Part shown: piece by piece, positions 11,466-23,500 of the stretch
Layout of the letters: the number at the start of each line of letters is the position of its first letter
Position numbering within the stretch: position 1 is the stretch's first letter
Assembly (NCBI GenBank): GCA_003415625.1
Contig: PYIU01000003.1
Span: forward strand, 2,728,001 to 2,792,000
Length of the DNA stretch: 64,000 bases
DNA from: Aquanectria penicillioides
Taxonomy: Eukaryota; Ascomycota; Sordariomycetes; Hypocreales; Nectriaceae
Direction: 5' to 3'
Position numbers and translations under genes: made by a program
Notes under the pieces: model-generated
Told to the model about the DNA's origin: nothing
Seen by the model: the letters and a program-made list of their open reading frames with translations, nothing else
Database searches by the model: none

Positions 11466-12999
11466 TCAGCTATCCAGCTGCACATAGTTGCCTAGGAAGA
11501 CTGATTAGTTTTGCAGGTCCGGAACCAGATGAAATAAATCCTTCACAAACCTGGGAACTGGCCTTCTTTGCCATCCAGTCTGCCAGTCCACCACTCATTC
11601 TCATTCGGGGTCCTTTTCACAATCTCAATCGAGTCGCCGGCCTGAAAACTGAGGTCGCCCTCAGCCTGTGCTGAAAAGTCATAGAGAGCCGTCACCATCT
11701 CAGGGCCCGGGGCAGCGCTGAAGCGGGTCGGCTTGGGCTTGGGCTTGGGCGGCGGGGGCTTCGACTTGGCAGCAGCGATCGCAGCAAGCCCAGCCTTGGC
11801 TCCAGTAGGGGGGGAATATGGCGGTGGAGGGCTGGGGTCGGCGGCCTGTGCCTTGGGCTTGTAGGCACCAACTTTGAGGCTCGAGCTCGGTGCAACGCTG
11901 GGGACGACGCTTGGTTTTTCTTCTTCGCCTTGGGTGAGCAGTGCCTGGGGTTTGGGGCCCTCGAGCGCAGGCCGCTGCTGATATTTCGGCGGTCTCCTTT
12001 GGCCTGTAGTCTTGAAGCGGACGATCGATAGGGCCTCTGCCTGTTCCTGGATGTCGCCTCGCTTTTCGTTGAAGGCGTCTTCGATATCCAGTGTCAGGTC
12101 AAAGTAACCGATATCGCAGCGCTGCATTCTTTCATGTAGCGTGTAGAAAATGTTGAGTTGCATATAGTAAAAGGACTGGAAGAGGGGCTGGATGAACTGG
12201 CGCTCGAGCTCAAACAGCTTCGGAAGTTCATCCTTGAGGAGGTCGTTGAAGTAATTAAAGTCCTGGGTGGCCTGCTCGACATCACCCTCGGCCTTCCACA
12301 TTGCTTTCTCGTCTTTGGCGCTGCGCTCCTTCTTATCCTGCAACTTCTTCAAGGTGCTGCGGTGACGATCATAGTCGAGGCGTTTGTGTTCGCGCTTGAG
12401 AGCCGTCTTGCGTATCACCTTGATGACGTCGAGAAGTTCAGTGGCGGGTCGAATAACTCGAGTCTCAATCATTTCGAGCTCTGGAGCCAGGGTTTCCTGA
12501 AGATCCTTGACAACGGCCTCGTATTCTTCGCAGGCACGGATGCCCTCTGGGTTACCCTCAACAACAATCGAGTCTGGGTCAGACATGCGCCCAGAGATGG
12601 GCTTGTAAATTTCGGTCATGGCCTGGCTGAACTCGATCTGATGAGCAAGCATACCATTGATGGCCTCGAAGTACTTTTTGGATTCATCGTGCAGCTTCTT
12701 GGTCTCGGTCTCGAGTTCTTGGAAGCGGCGTTCGGCGTCGATGTAGACTGCGTCCTTGGTGTGCTCACCAATATTGAACTTGGCCTTGAATTGCTGCGGC
12801 GCCTAGACGAAGGGGAGGAAAGACGTCAGCACACGTCTCTAAGGGACTCTCTTGCATTTCATCGACAGTCGCAAAAGCTGGAGAGAGCGGGCTTTGCGCG
12901 CTCCTCCTCCACTTTCTATTTACCTCCACCAGCAATCTGCCAGGTGAGGGGCATGCGGCTTACCCGGATGACGCTCTTCTGAAAGCCCTTGAAGCTCAT
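11466..12999 (-). CDS. RVS167: Amphiphysin-type BAR-SH3 adaptor (Rvs167 homologue)
   Basis: Three exons, 12999-12964, 12802-11551 and 11491-11466, give 437 residues. Exon 1 codes MSFKGFQKSVIR. The 161-nt intron ends in tag before APQQFKAKFNIGEHTKDA. The last intron (59 nt, gtttgt...cctag) is phase 1 and completes the SH3 end, PGNYVQLDS. Residues about 10-240 form a helical BAR domain (EFSQAMTEIYKPISGRM, ERQFIQPLFQSFYYMQ). A Pro/Lys-rich linker (PPPPKPKPKP) follows, then an SH3 domain from about 381 (ALYDFSAQAEGDLSF, NEWWTGR). Family members dimerise on curved membrane and link it to actin at endocytic sites; yeast Rvs167 pairs with Rvs161. Exon joins and domain order match the family well. 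The gene is divergent from NFS1. Confidence 0.92.
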
Positions 13000-14573
13000 G
13001 GCGGAAGAGCGGGGGAGAGACACAAGGAAAAGAGAGGGCGGCGAGGAGTATGGGCGGACGTGGTGGTGATAGGTCCGATTGCAGGGCGAGGGAGGGAGTG
13101 AGAGGGCAGTCGTCGAGAATATCCAAGTCGCGAGGCCGCCAAGTTGAGAGGGCATCAACCTTAATTAAGGCATGTGTCGACTGGTGACGACTTGGACGTG
13201 GCTGTGCCGGGGGCCCTCAGCCCAGCTGCTGGAGCTGCCAGGTACCTCCATTAGCAGGCTTAGGTGCCATCGAAGGAGTGGAGGGCCGTAGGGGGCGCTC
13301 AGGGCTGTGGCGCAGGCCTTTTTTTCCTCTCATCGCCTTTGCGTGGGAAGTTCGGCTTGCACGGACGAGGGCCAAGCCAAGAGTCTAGCAAGGCCAAGGA
13401 CCACTGCGTCACCACTGACAGGGACCGACCGCTGCCCGAGCCACCTTGTCGTTGAGGGGCCGCTGAAGAGCCACCGGACGAGGGCCGCTGGGGCACTAAC
13501 AATCGTCACCACGAGCCACAGGCCGGTCATCACGGGGACCACACAGGACCACCGCAGAACCACAAGAGGTGCAAAGTTGACCCAGATCGTCTTTCAGGGA
13601 GGGAACGAAGGTTTGCGTCACTGCTCGCTCAGGGACATGGAACTTGGGGAATCTGGCTGGTCTGGGTTAGAGAGACCTGCGGGCGCCAGGTACGTACCGC
13701 ACCACCATTCCGCACCGTCGTGCCGTAGCCCGGAGGTCGTGGGTCGTGGGCTGGAAGGTCGCAAAGGATCGAGAGGGGATCGATCCATCCCCCTCACTTC
13801 GTACTTCGTAACTGGCTGGGCGTCCAGCTGGCCTAACAGGGAATACTGGTCGGGGAGAGCTCTGGCAATCTCATTCCCGCAGCCTCCGCCACACAAGGGA
13901 CAGCTCGCACAAGGAACATGGCTCTCATGCCTCCGGGGCGGGGATGCTCAGGGGAGGAGGCTCTGGGGAAGTAATAAATGCTGCATCCAACCAAAACAGA
14001 TTGAACAACTACCGACGGCTTCTTAGTGTCTGCCCAAGTCTTTGAATGGAGACGGTAGTCATTTACCACGGGGTTCTCACCCGGCCTCGGACCTGACCTG
14101 TGAACTAGCTACTATACCAGTACTACTAACTGCAGTGAAGATGCATGGATCCTCCTCACCAGGGCCACAGAAGAAAAAAAATCCAAAACGAAGGGGAAGA
14201 AAAAAAAAATACAAGGTTAACCCTCACCCTTGGAAGACGTGCGTCATTCAACCACGCAAATGAACCCGATTTGACCTCACCAACCTCGCGTCGCTGAATT
14301 GCCCAATTCCCCGGGCGCACGTTTCCTCTCGATCGTCGCTCTTCCCCCAGAAACCGACCCCCTTCGTCATTTTTTCTGCGCCCACATATGCCGGCCCCGG
14401 CCTTTTCAGCCAATGACCGCCCCGGGTCTGCCGGAGGCTTATCACCGAGTGGCCGAGCCGATGCAGAATGACAAATTCTCGAAATCTAGCTCAACCACAA
14501 CTAAAACTCTCCTCTTTCTCCCCTCTAAGCTGGCTTTGGCTTTGTCCATGAAACCGTCAGCTCCCACACAACC
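13000..14573. promoter_or_regulatory. Divergent promoter region RVS167/NFS1
   Basis: About 1.6 kb separate two divergently read genes. The left part (13000-13150) is the RVS167 leader. A ttaattaa stands at about 13160. The right 60 bases before 14574 are CT-rich (ctcctctttctcccctct), typical of a fungal transcription start for NFS1. An open plus-strand frame (13307-14026) has no protein-like features. Confidence 0.5.
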
Positions 14574-16391
14574 ATGGCCAGCAACATCGCAACCCGCGCC
14601 TTGAGGTCGGCGGGCCGCCTGGGCTCCAGCTCCCGCGTCACCGCTGCTGCTCCTCTGCGAGGCCTGTCCCGGACTGCCCTCGTCGCCAGCCGGCACCAGG
14701 GACAAGCCCGCCGTGGATATGTCTCCGAGTCCAAGCAGGACAACGCAAAAGTTGAGACTGCTATTAAGCTCGACAAGAACGACTTTGTCGATATCCCTAC
14801 CCACTCCGTCGATGCGCCTCACAATGCCAAAGTCAGCCCCATGGCTGGTGAGTACTATTTCCTGTCCCTCCCGCTCTCTGGCCCCATCGGCCTAGGAGGT
14901 ATTTTGCCGAACTAGCTCCCAGCTAACATGCCCATCGCAGAGGTGTTGAAGCAGGCCGCTGTCATGGAGGATGGTCAACGACCGATCTACCTCGACATGC
15001 AAGCTACCACTCCCGTTGATCCCCGAGTCCTCGATGCGATGATGCCGTTCTACACCGGCGTCTACGGCAACCCCCATTCCCGAACTCACGCGTATGGCTG
15101 GGAGAGTGAGAAGGCTGTCGAGGAGGCTCGTGACCACATTGCTGCTCTCATCGGCGCCGATCCCAAGGAGATTATTTTCACCAGTGGAGCTACGGAGAGC
15201 AACAACATGAGTATCAAAGGCGTTGCCCGTTTCTTCGGCCGCTCTGGAAAGAAGAAGCACATCATTACCACCCAAACCGAGCATAAGTGCGTCCTCGACA
15301 GCTGTCGCCACCTTCAAGATGAGGGCTTTGAGATCACCTACCTGCCTGTTCAGAACAACGGTCTCATCCGAATGGAGGACCTCGAGGCCGCTATCCGGCC
15401 CGAGACTGCCTTGGTCAGCGTCATGGCTGTCAACAACGAGATTGGTGTCATTCAGCCCATCGCCGAGATTGGCAGGCTATGCCGCAAGAAGAAGATCTTC
15501 TTCCACACCGATGCTGCCCAGGCCGTGGGCAAGATCCCCCTCGATGTGAATGCCATGAACATTGACCTCATGTCGATTTCCTCGCACAAGATCTATGGCC
15601 CCAAGGGCATTGGAGCCTGCTACGTCCGCCGCAGGCCTCGTGTCAGACTGGACCCCCTCATCACTGGCGGTGGCCAGGAGCGAGGTCTCCGAAGTGGTAC
15701 TTTGGCTCCCCCGCTGGTTGCCGGCTTCGGCGAGGCCTGCCGCATCGCCAAGGAGGAGATGGAGGTATGTACTACCAATTTCTTTGCCTGGATTTCTGAA
15801 TACTGTCTTTCCCTTGATGATGATTTGCTTTACACATGCATGGCTTTCTGAATGGCCTGTGACAGGGCCGGCCGTGTTGATCGTAGCTATACGTCTGATT
15901 TTGTTTTTCACATCCACTACTGTTTCAATGCGTTCCCTCCCACGGCAATGTCGCTAACGGTATCACAGTACGACACGAAGCGCGTCAAGTACCTCTCAGA
16001 CCGCCTTCTTAAGGGTCTCCTCGCCATGGAGCACACCACCCAGAACGGTGACGCCAACTCCTTCTACCCTGGCTGCGTGAACGTATCGTTCGCCTACGTC
16101 GAGGGAGAGTCCTTGTTGATGGCCCTGAAGGACATTGCCCTGTCTTCTGGCAGCGCCTGCACTTCTGCCTCCCTGGAACCTAGCTATGTCCTCCGTGCTC
16201 TTGGAAACAGCGACGAGAGCGCCCACAGCAGTATTCGATTCGGTATCGGTCGATTCACCACTGAGGCCGAGATTGACTATGTCCTAAAGGCCGTGGAGGA
16301 GCGTGTCACCTTCCTTCGTGAGCTTAGCCCCCTGTGGGAGCTGGTGCAGGAAGGAATCGACCTGAACACGATCCAGTGGAGCCAGCACTAA
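14574..16391 (+). CDS. NFS1: Mitochondrial cysteine desulfurase
   Basis: Exons 14574-14847, 14941-15764 and 15969-16391 give 506 residues. The enzyme takes sulfur from cysteine, leaving alanine, and feeds the ISCU scaffold for Fe-S clusters and tRNA thiolation; partners are Isd11 and frataxin. An Arg/Ser-rich presequence ([16 protein letters not shown]) fits matrix import. Conserved features are YLDMQATTP, the cofactor-contacting [18 protein letters not shown], the PLP lysine in [10 protein letters not shown] (Lys308) and the persulfide cysteine in [12 protein letters not shown] (Cys430). The C-terminal IQWSQH ends the protein as in other eukaryotic Nfs1. Introns of 93 and 204 nt have gtgagt and gtatgt donors and cag acceptors. 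The frame is intact throughout. Confidence 0.97.
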
Positions 16392-17650
16392 ACTGCGGGT
16401 TTCATTCAGAGCGTGTTTTGAGGCTTGCCAAAATAATTGGAGTCTCGTGGGAAATAGAAACTAGGGACTATCGGCGGAAGGTGACCGACTGTGGGGGCGG
16501 CCCAGTCGAGTCTGTATAGCACTGTAATAACACGATACCTCTTTCTCTTGGGCTGTGAGGACGATGGGGAGTCACGGACATAGGATGAATTCCAAATACA
16601 CGGGGACATGGGCTCGGTTCAGAGCAACAAGGATCTCTCTTTTCCATATCCACCCAGCCAAAATATCTAGGACTTTATATATCCGCTCGGTGTGGATGAG
16701 TCCAGACACACAGAATGAGCAATGACCACTCATTATCTCGCATTACGTCCACGTTTCCAAGAGTCTTACTTGGTGCCCACCTGGACCTGGACCCTGTTTT
16801 GGCGTTGGTTGGTGGATGGATGCTGATGCTGGTCGAAACATCTCCACAAACAATTGCGATGGTTTCCACGGACCATAACGATTAGAGTGCTCCCAAAAGC
16901 GTTGATGATGGTCACGAAGAACAGGAATTTCAAAATCACATGGCATTCTCTCCTCGGCACGGCAGTGCTCAAGAGGCAAACCTCATTGAAATATCAAAAC
17001 GGGTGTTGCTACCTCTCTGGGCCTCCATGGGGGCGACATGCGTACCCCCTATGACGGAATCCCGATCTGCATCTCGATGCATCCTTGGCAGCTACTAGAA
17101 CCATCGGGCCCCTATTGCGATGCTATGCCCCGCCGCCAGGACCCTTGTTCCTCAAAGAAAGGGTTCGCAAAGCACATGCGTGATGCAATGTCTAAAACAC
17201 TGTGTGCAGCGCAAAAGGTGGTCGCGCTTTGGCGGCTGAAGCCAGCAGTCCTAGACAGCGCGTGGAATGAAGTCGTTGACGTCATTGTCCAAGGCCGTCG
17301 GCACGCCACAACCCACCACTCAGCAACTCTCTGCCCTTTCATCAGAGCCCCAAGATGGATCTCGATGGGCATGATGACATCATTGGACTTTGGCAGCTGG
17401 AGCAAACGCTTCAGAAACACTCGTCGTGATGCAATTGCTGCACACGCCTGCCTCGTTGAAGACTTCTTGACAAGAGGTATAAAGCGCCCTGTTTTCCCCA
17501 CTCGAAGAGACTTCTTTCTTTCACTATCAACCCAAAACAATCAAAGTCTGCAAACAACAAAAGCACATCAACCCATTTCAACAAACAATAAACTCTCCTA
17601 CAGGTTCTCTCCCATCCTTCACATTACCATATATATATATACAATTCATC
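16392..17650. promoter_or_regulatory. NFS1 3' region and CsbD-like gene promoter
   Basis: The left half holds the NFS1 3' end. The right half is the promoter and leader of the CsbD-like gene, with a TATA box at 17478 and a CA-rich leader. A minus-strand open frame at 17112-17540 has no recognisable content. Confidence 0.5.
17478..17483 (+). promoter_or_regulatory. TATA box (TATAAA) of the CsbD-like gene
   Basis: TATAAA lies 168 bases before the ATG at 17651 and is followed by a CT-rich stretch (cttctttctttcactatcaa) and a long CA-rich leader. A clean TATA box fits a strongly inducible, stress-type gene. The start site, perhaps near 17510, is inferred. A TATATATATATA run at about 17629-17640 lies too close to the ATG to act as the box. 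Confidence 0.55.
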
Positions 17651-18260
17651 ATGTCTACCAACAACAACCAGGACAACACTTCCACCCTTCAGTCTTACGT
17701 CGACTCCGCCACTGGCGCGGTCCAGAGCGTTCTTGGTAGCGTGACGGGCAGCCAAGGCGACAAGCTCGAGGGCGAAGCCCGCCAGAACAAGGCCGAGGCC
17801 GAGCACCAAGCTTCTCACGCCGCTGTTAAAGTCCCGGGTGGCACCATCTCCTCGGCTGGCGTTGCCCGCGACGACCCCAACCGCACCCAGGGCTCCTGGA
17901 ACCAGACCATGGGCGCTACAAAGGAGGCCATTGGAGGCCTGATCGGCAACGAGGTAAGTTGACGCCGCCCGCCACCTCGTTCGCGAGGCACAAACGCTAA
18001 CACCCCATCAGTCGCTGAAGAATTCCGGACGCCAGCAGAACCTCGAGGGCCAGGAGCAGCAGGCTCGCGGTCAGCTCAGCGACCTTGGCTCTGGAATCGG
18101 GGGTCGCCTACAGGGCACCGTCGGCGGCGCCGTGGCAGGCCTTACCGGCGATGCCCAAGGCAAGGCCCACTACCAGCAGATGCACGACGAGGGCAAGACG
18201 AGGCAGCGAGGGGTCGAGGCCGAGTTGCAGAAGCAGGCCGAAACTGAGCGCCGAGGATGA
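17651..18260 (+). CDS. CsbD-like stress protein (Hmp1-type)
   Basis: Exons 17651-17953 and 18012-18260 give 183 residues; the 58-nt intron starts gtaagt and ends atcag. The protein is hydrophilic and rich in Gly, Gln, Ala and charge. It has CsbD-like segments: GSVTGSQGDKLEGEARQNKA, GSWNQTMGATKEAIGGLIGN and, after the intron, NLEGQEQQARGQLSDLG. The C-terminus (HYQQMHDEGKTRQRG) is a charged helix. CsbD proteins are general-stress proteins of bacteria. Fungal relatives are often annotated as mismatched-base/cruciform DNA recognition proteins after Ustilago Hmp1. Very biased composition suggests a mostly unfolded, abundant protein. A role in stress or starvation is inferred from family and TATA box. 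Confidence 0.8.
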
Positions 18261-18665
18261 GAAAAATGCATCGTCGTTGGACGTTGGAATGCGATGCGAC
18301 GGTAGCCTGATGACTTACACGCAAGTACTGCGACTTGATACCCTGAGAACACGAAAACCCACAAACGGATTATCAGCTCATGGAAGTTAGTAGCGTTCCC
18401 CAGTTAGCTTAATCTGAAAATAAGTACCACAATCATTTACTCGAATTGCAAAAGTATGCTTTCTCCTATTTCGCCATTCCCGATGATGTCATCCAAATAC
18501 TACACACAAAAGTATGTTCTATGTTTGGTTGAGCTAGAACATTGCCAGAACTTGATAGTGAATTACTGATGTCACGGCTTTTCTGAACTACAAAGCTACA
18601 CATTCACTATAATACCTTCCGTGTATGCCATGTGTCACAAACAGTCTATCCACCTTGCTCCTGAA
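18261..18665. other. Convergent 3' spacer
   Basis: An AT-rich spacer lies between the convergent CsbD-like gene and the membrane-protein gene. It probably carries both polyadenylation regions. No gene was recognised. Confidence 0.5.
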
Positions 18666-19394
18666 TCACTTCTCCATTTGCAGCCTTCTTCTACCAATCA
18701 GAGCTGTCCTCTTCCTCTTCCTCCTCTTCCTTAGCCACCAGGCGGAACCCAACAGCAGAGGCAGACCAAGCCCCAAACCTACACCCGTTCCGATGGAAAC
18801 TCTCCGGCGTTCGCTATTCCCGTGTCCATCCTTCTTGTCGCCTGGCCCTGACCCTGACGAGTCGCGCGTCCCTGAGTCCGAGTCCGACCCGGAGTCATTC
18901 GCCTCGACTATCCAGAACAAGCCTTCATAGCCAACCCGCGGCGCGGTCTGGCCCGCGGGGAGCAGTATCAACTCGTACCTCGCGCTAGGGACATAGTCCA
19001 GAGGCGCTGGGATGTCGTTCCACTCGAACCGATTGCCCGTCAACTCGTCTGCGTAACGCACGCACTTTAGCATGCCTCCGTTTGCCGGCCGCGGGGTGAG
19101 GGCGGCGCCTCCTTATGATCTGAGAGATGGGTCACGGAGAAAATGGGGAAAGCCATGAAATGGCGTGACAAACTTACCCGCGACGGTGCTTCGAATGGAA
19201 AGCACCCCGGTGCCCGTCTCGTTGAAGAAGCGCGCCTGAAGCCTGAGTGGGTAATACTTGTCGGATACGCCGGTCCAGCTGAGCTGAACCGTCTCGCCGC
19301 GCACGAGGCGCGCAGTCTTGAGACCCAGGGAGGGCGTCGAGGCGGCTAGGACGACGAAGCAGGTTACTAAGACGAAGAGGAAGCGGCACCGCAT
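18666..19394 (-). CDS. Secreted/type I single-pass membrane protein, unknown function
   Basis: Exons 19394-19178 and 19111-18666 give 220 residues. The 66-nt intron starts gtaagt and uses an aag acceptor; the nearby cag acceptor would break the frame. A signal peptide (CRFLFVLVTCFVVLAAS) is followed by a beta-rich lumenal part (LVRGETVQLSWTGVSDKYYP; ARYELILLPAGQ). Then come a Ser/Asp/Gly-rich stalk (SGSDSDSGTRDSSGSG), one transmembrane helix (GVGLGLGLPLLLGSAWWL) and a short basic tail (RKRRKRKR). This order predicts an N-out plasma-membrane or wall-facing protein. I do not recognise the family. The start at 19394 was preferred over an upstream Met (19463) because it puts the signal peptide at the N-terminus. 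Confidence 0.65.
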
Positions 19395-20529
19395 GACGCG
19401 AGCCTCCAGTCGAGGAAGCGATTCGCAGGACAGTTTGTCATGCACAAACAAGCATAAAAACAAACTCCCAGAGTTTGCGACAGGTGTGTCACTGCATTCG
19501 ATGACCGTCTGCAGAGAGGGAAGGAAAAAAAGAGCACATGGCCGCCTTAAAATGCTTACTGCTTTCTCCCCTCGTCCAGCTACTCTTTTTTAGGCAATGA
19601 CCTTCCGAAATAGCTCAGCCTGGGGTTTCCCAAGGGGGGGGCAAGGGGGGTGGGGAGGGGAACCAAGAAGGCAAATTCGGGTTGATGCTACGCCGCTTTC
19701 CTGCTTCCGTATCCGGACTCTCAGAGCTAGCTGCTGGCCGGATACGCATGGTTCGTTTGAGTCTGTAAAGCATTATTATTATTATTAGCCAGGGTTGATG
19801 TGAGGGACGGGCCCCAGGACTGGCCCCAGGACTGGCCTCTATTTTGGTTACGCCCTGAGATAAGTGGCCAGGGAACAATAATACATATTTATTGCCAGAT
19901 CGAGACACCAGGGTTAAGCTTAATTGGCTTGGCACGCGACGAGTATGTATCTGCGGGCGTAGCACATACAACAAACAGCTCGATATCTGGAGAATGGTAT
20001 ACACACACACATGACGACAAAATACAGAAACAAACAGATCGATCATCAAAATGCACTATATTTCCTAGCAGCTAGCATGTAGCCCTTACATAGCCTACAA
20101 ACTGCATCAACATGGCAGGACTTTTCCACATGTTGCAGGCCACCTCTCTCCGTCTTAGGCTGCTCTTCAGCCTCTTCAGCAATCACATCAATTGCAGTCG
20201 CTAGATCCATCATCCAAACACCCCTGCGTGAATCCCATTCAAACATAGCAGAAACAAACCGAAAAAGAAAAAAGGCCCAGAGTAGGATGATATCAAGGTC
20301 CCAAACATAGTAGTAATACCAACAACCCAGGCCGGCAGTATCGAGATATAAAAAGGGCCATCCCATTGACAGCCCAAGGAATAGAACAAGGGAGCGAAAT
20401 TCATCATCGCAAAGCCTTCTTTGTCAGGCCTTACGGGTGATGACGGGAATATCTGCAGTTGTGAAACTAAGTATTAGGTACATGAGCTCGTAAGCGGAAT
20501 AGATCGTCGTCTAAACGGTAGCGGGTAGA
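19395..20529. other. Intergenic region with simple repeats
   Basis: The region contains an attattattattattag microsatellite near 19771-19787, a g-rich run (aggggggggcaaggggggtgggg) near 19634, and a duplicated ggccccaggact at about 19809-19835. No supported gene was found; a minus-strand frame at 20046-20366 has odd composition and no domain. Confidence 0.45.
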
Positions 20530-23500
20530 TCAGGTCGTAAACGTGGGCTCTTTAAGCCAGCGGGGTCTTCTTCCGGCGGTTGAACATCTTGGACAGGCTG
20601 CTGCCTTCCTCCTGTCGGGGGGAGGGGCTTGAGCCATGGGTTCTGGAGGCGGCTCCGAGCTGCGGAGAAATGCAGCCAAATCCGAGGTGCGGGAGGAATT
20701 AGGGACCGCCTCGCGAGGTTCGAATTTCTTCATCGGCACACGACCCATTGAGCGGCCAGAAGCTCCAGCAGGTCGAGAGGCGGGTTTGTCTACGGGTCCA
20801 TACTTGTCGTATCCAGGCGGAATGTTAACCTGGATGGGAATGTAGCCTTTACCACCGCCACCACGGCTGCTGAGAGATCGAGAATCCAAGAGCGGCGACG
20901 ACGGCACACTGCCGGGACCAGAGCTGCTGGTGCTTCGGGTAAACCGGCCAATAAGGCTGGGTGCGCTCGCCTTCTTCTTGGGCATCTTCTGGACCACAGG
21001 CTGGGCGACAGGCTCCGGTGGCGGCTCGTAGTTTCGCAAAAACTCTGCTAGACTCTCCTCCTTCTTCGGAGGGGGCTTAGGGGTGGTAATGAAGTCGTCG
21101 TCATCGTCCTCGTCGCTGAAGTCAATCGCATACGGGTCCCTGACTCGCCTTGTCTTTCGCTTGGGCATCATGTCATCGTCGTCAAACATCTTGCTAGCTG
21201 GTGTAGATCCGCCCTTGTTCTTGAGGAGAGCAGTGTGCGAGTTAACCGATGAATGCATTGATGGCATTGAGGTGTCAGTCGCGTGAGTAGATGCTTGGCT
21301 GTATCGGATGTCAGGGATAGTGGCATCCACGGCCTTTCCGCCAATCCCGCCCGACATTTCATCCGAATCCCGGAAGGGGGCAACACTTCGCGGCACGCGG
21401 TTGCCAGATGGACCAGGAGGCCCTTGACGGATGAAGTCAATCAAGTCTGAATTACCAGATCGACCCTCTGATGAGGCATCGCGAGGCCTGTAACGGTTTC
21501 GGTTGCCTGTCGAAGGCACCCGACGAGGCTCATTGGCCTGCACAGGCGATGGCATACCTGTAGGGTTGCTCCGGAGAGGACCTGGTCGGCTCTCTCCGTG
21601 AGGGCCGGTTGACTTGATAAACTCCGCGAAATCTGCGGTAGATTCACTGGGCACCCGAGCATCTCGAGCAGACACGGGGCCTCGCCCGGGCTTAGCCGGG
21701 ACCATTGGGGAACCCATAACAGACTTGGACTTGTCTTCGTTCAGCCCAGTGACGCGGTGGTGTGGCCTAATGTCAGTGGCGGCAGAAGAAGATCGAGATC
21801 GGTTGTGAGAGCGATCTTCGTTCTTCCAACCTGCCTTGGAGATCAAAGGTTGATCCAGGGATCGCTTGTGCTACATTTATTAATACACAGATTGATAACG
21901 GTGGGAAAGTTGGTTTACTCACATCGATATCTCGCATGTTCTCTGGCGTAAGGGTGTAGGTAATGGTTTGGTTACTCTGAATCAACTCCTCAAAGTTGCG
22001 AGCGACATTCTCAGATCGTGTATTGTTCTCCTCTGAAGTTCGGACAGCCTTGAGGCGACTGGTGCCTGACGAAGCCGAGGAGCCAGAGGTATGAATTGGC
22101 CGAGGGGCGAATGTGCTAGGCGCGGCTTCCTCATCGTCATCCCTTGTCTTGGACCGTTCAATCGAGACCATACCAATACTATGGGTGGGGGAGGTCGGAG
22201 CCTTGTCACCACGAGATGGCCAATTGCTATGGGTCGGCGTCTTCCTGGAAATCTCTGCAGGCCTATCCTCAGGTAGAGGAGAGGGCGCACCTGGACCTCG
22301 TAGGACGCTCACCTTGGTACCAGAGGAATTCTTCCTGTGCGAAGACGGGTAAGGCTGAGAAGGCAACCCAACAAGGGGCTGAGGGCGCTTGCGTGGAGGA
22401 GGGGCATCTGGCACGGCTTGGGTAAGAGGTGAGGACTGGAATGGCGCATTGGTTGTTTTCTGGTCCTTTGAACCTTCGCCCTCGACCTCTTCCTCGGACT
22501 CGGAGATGGTAGCAGCATTCGAAATAGATCCCCTCATGCGATCAACTGGAGATCGGCTCTTAGGGCCAGAAACTCCAACGCGGGTCACATTGCCAACAAT
22601 CTTGGGCAGCTGAGGCTCCTCGGTAGACTTGATGGACAGGCTGCCGCTGTGGTTGGAGTGGTTGGAAAGGCTGACACTGGCGGGTCGGACTCGATCAACT
22701 GTATCCACAGATGGCGAGCGAGAGCCACTGGGGCTCTTGGGACCGGCAACATCGATGATGCGAGCAGAGTGCACGCTGTTGGATCTCTTGAGGACGGGGA
22801 ATGGGCCTCCAGTATCAGACAGTGCGGGCGAGATGCTGCCAGCAACCGATATCCGGGATGAAGTAAGGATTTCGGCTCTTTCATATGGCACGGCTCCCCC
22901 ATGTTCCTCCGCCGCATCGGTTGGTGTTCGCTTAGCCCGCCTGAAAGCCGCAGCCGCCGATGTGTCAGTCACAATCTTCGACAGACGTTTCTCCTTGGAT
23001 GTCAAATCCTTGGGTGTTGGTTCATCAACGGGCTTGGTATCCTCCACAGCCTTCGTTTCCTGAACAGGTTCCGTCTGATCGACAGTTTCACTCTCCTTGG
23101 TCGCGTCCTGAGTGGTGTCATGTTGTTCCTCGTCGGCAATGTTCTCCACCTGCGCTGGCTCTTTGGTTCGTTTTACGGGGTGTCGATATGGCGAGGTGCT
23201 AGGGGTAGGGAGAGAGTTGGATCGCTTGCGGCTGGCCAAGTCGGGAGTGTTCGGTTGCGACATGGTAGGAGTGGGAAGGCCGGTGGGGATTGTCAAGGGG
23301 ATGATGAGCAGGCTCTGGGGTCGGCGAGTGGCATCAGCCTCTTCCTCCTTTTCACCTCCCTCGTCCTCTTCGTCGCTGTAAAAAGCGAGGCCTGGAACCT
23401 CAATCTCATAAACGTCATTGCTTCCCATTGGCAATGGAACCTCTTCCGGAGGTGCGTCTTTGCCGTTCTTCTTGCTCTCATTTTCCGCATCGCTGTGGGT

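Noticed and set aside
13307..14026. 239-codon plus-strand open frame
   Set aside because: No domain or hydrophobic pattern; lies in a divergent promoter region and overlaps several equally open frames.
14442..14510. Leu/Ser tRNA-like D-arm (accgagtggccgag) before NFS1
   Set aside because: No anticodon arm, T-arm or acceptor partner follows; probably chance.
17112..17540. 142-codon minus-strand frame in the CsbD-like promoter
   Set aside because: Overlaps the TATA box and leader of the CsbD-like gene and has no domain.
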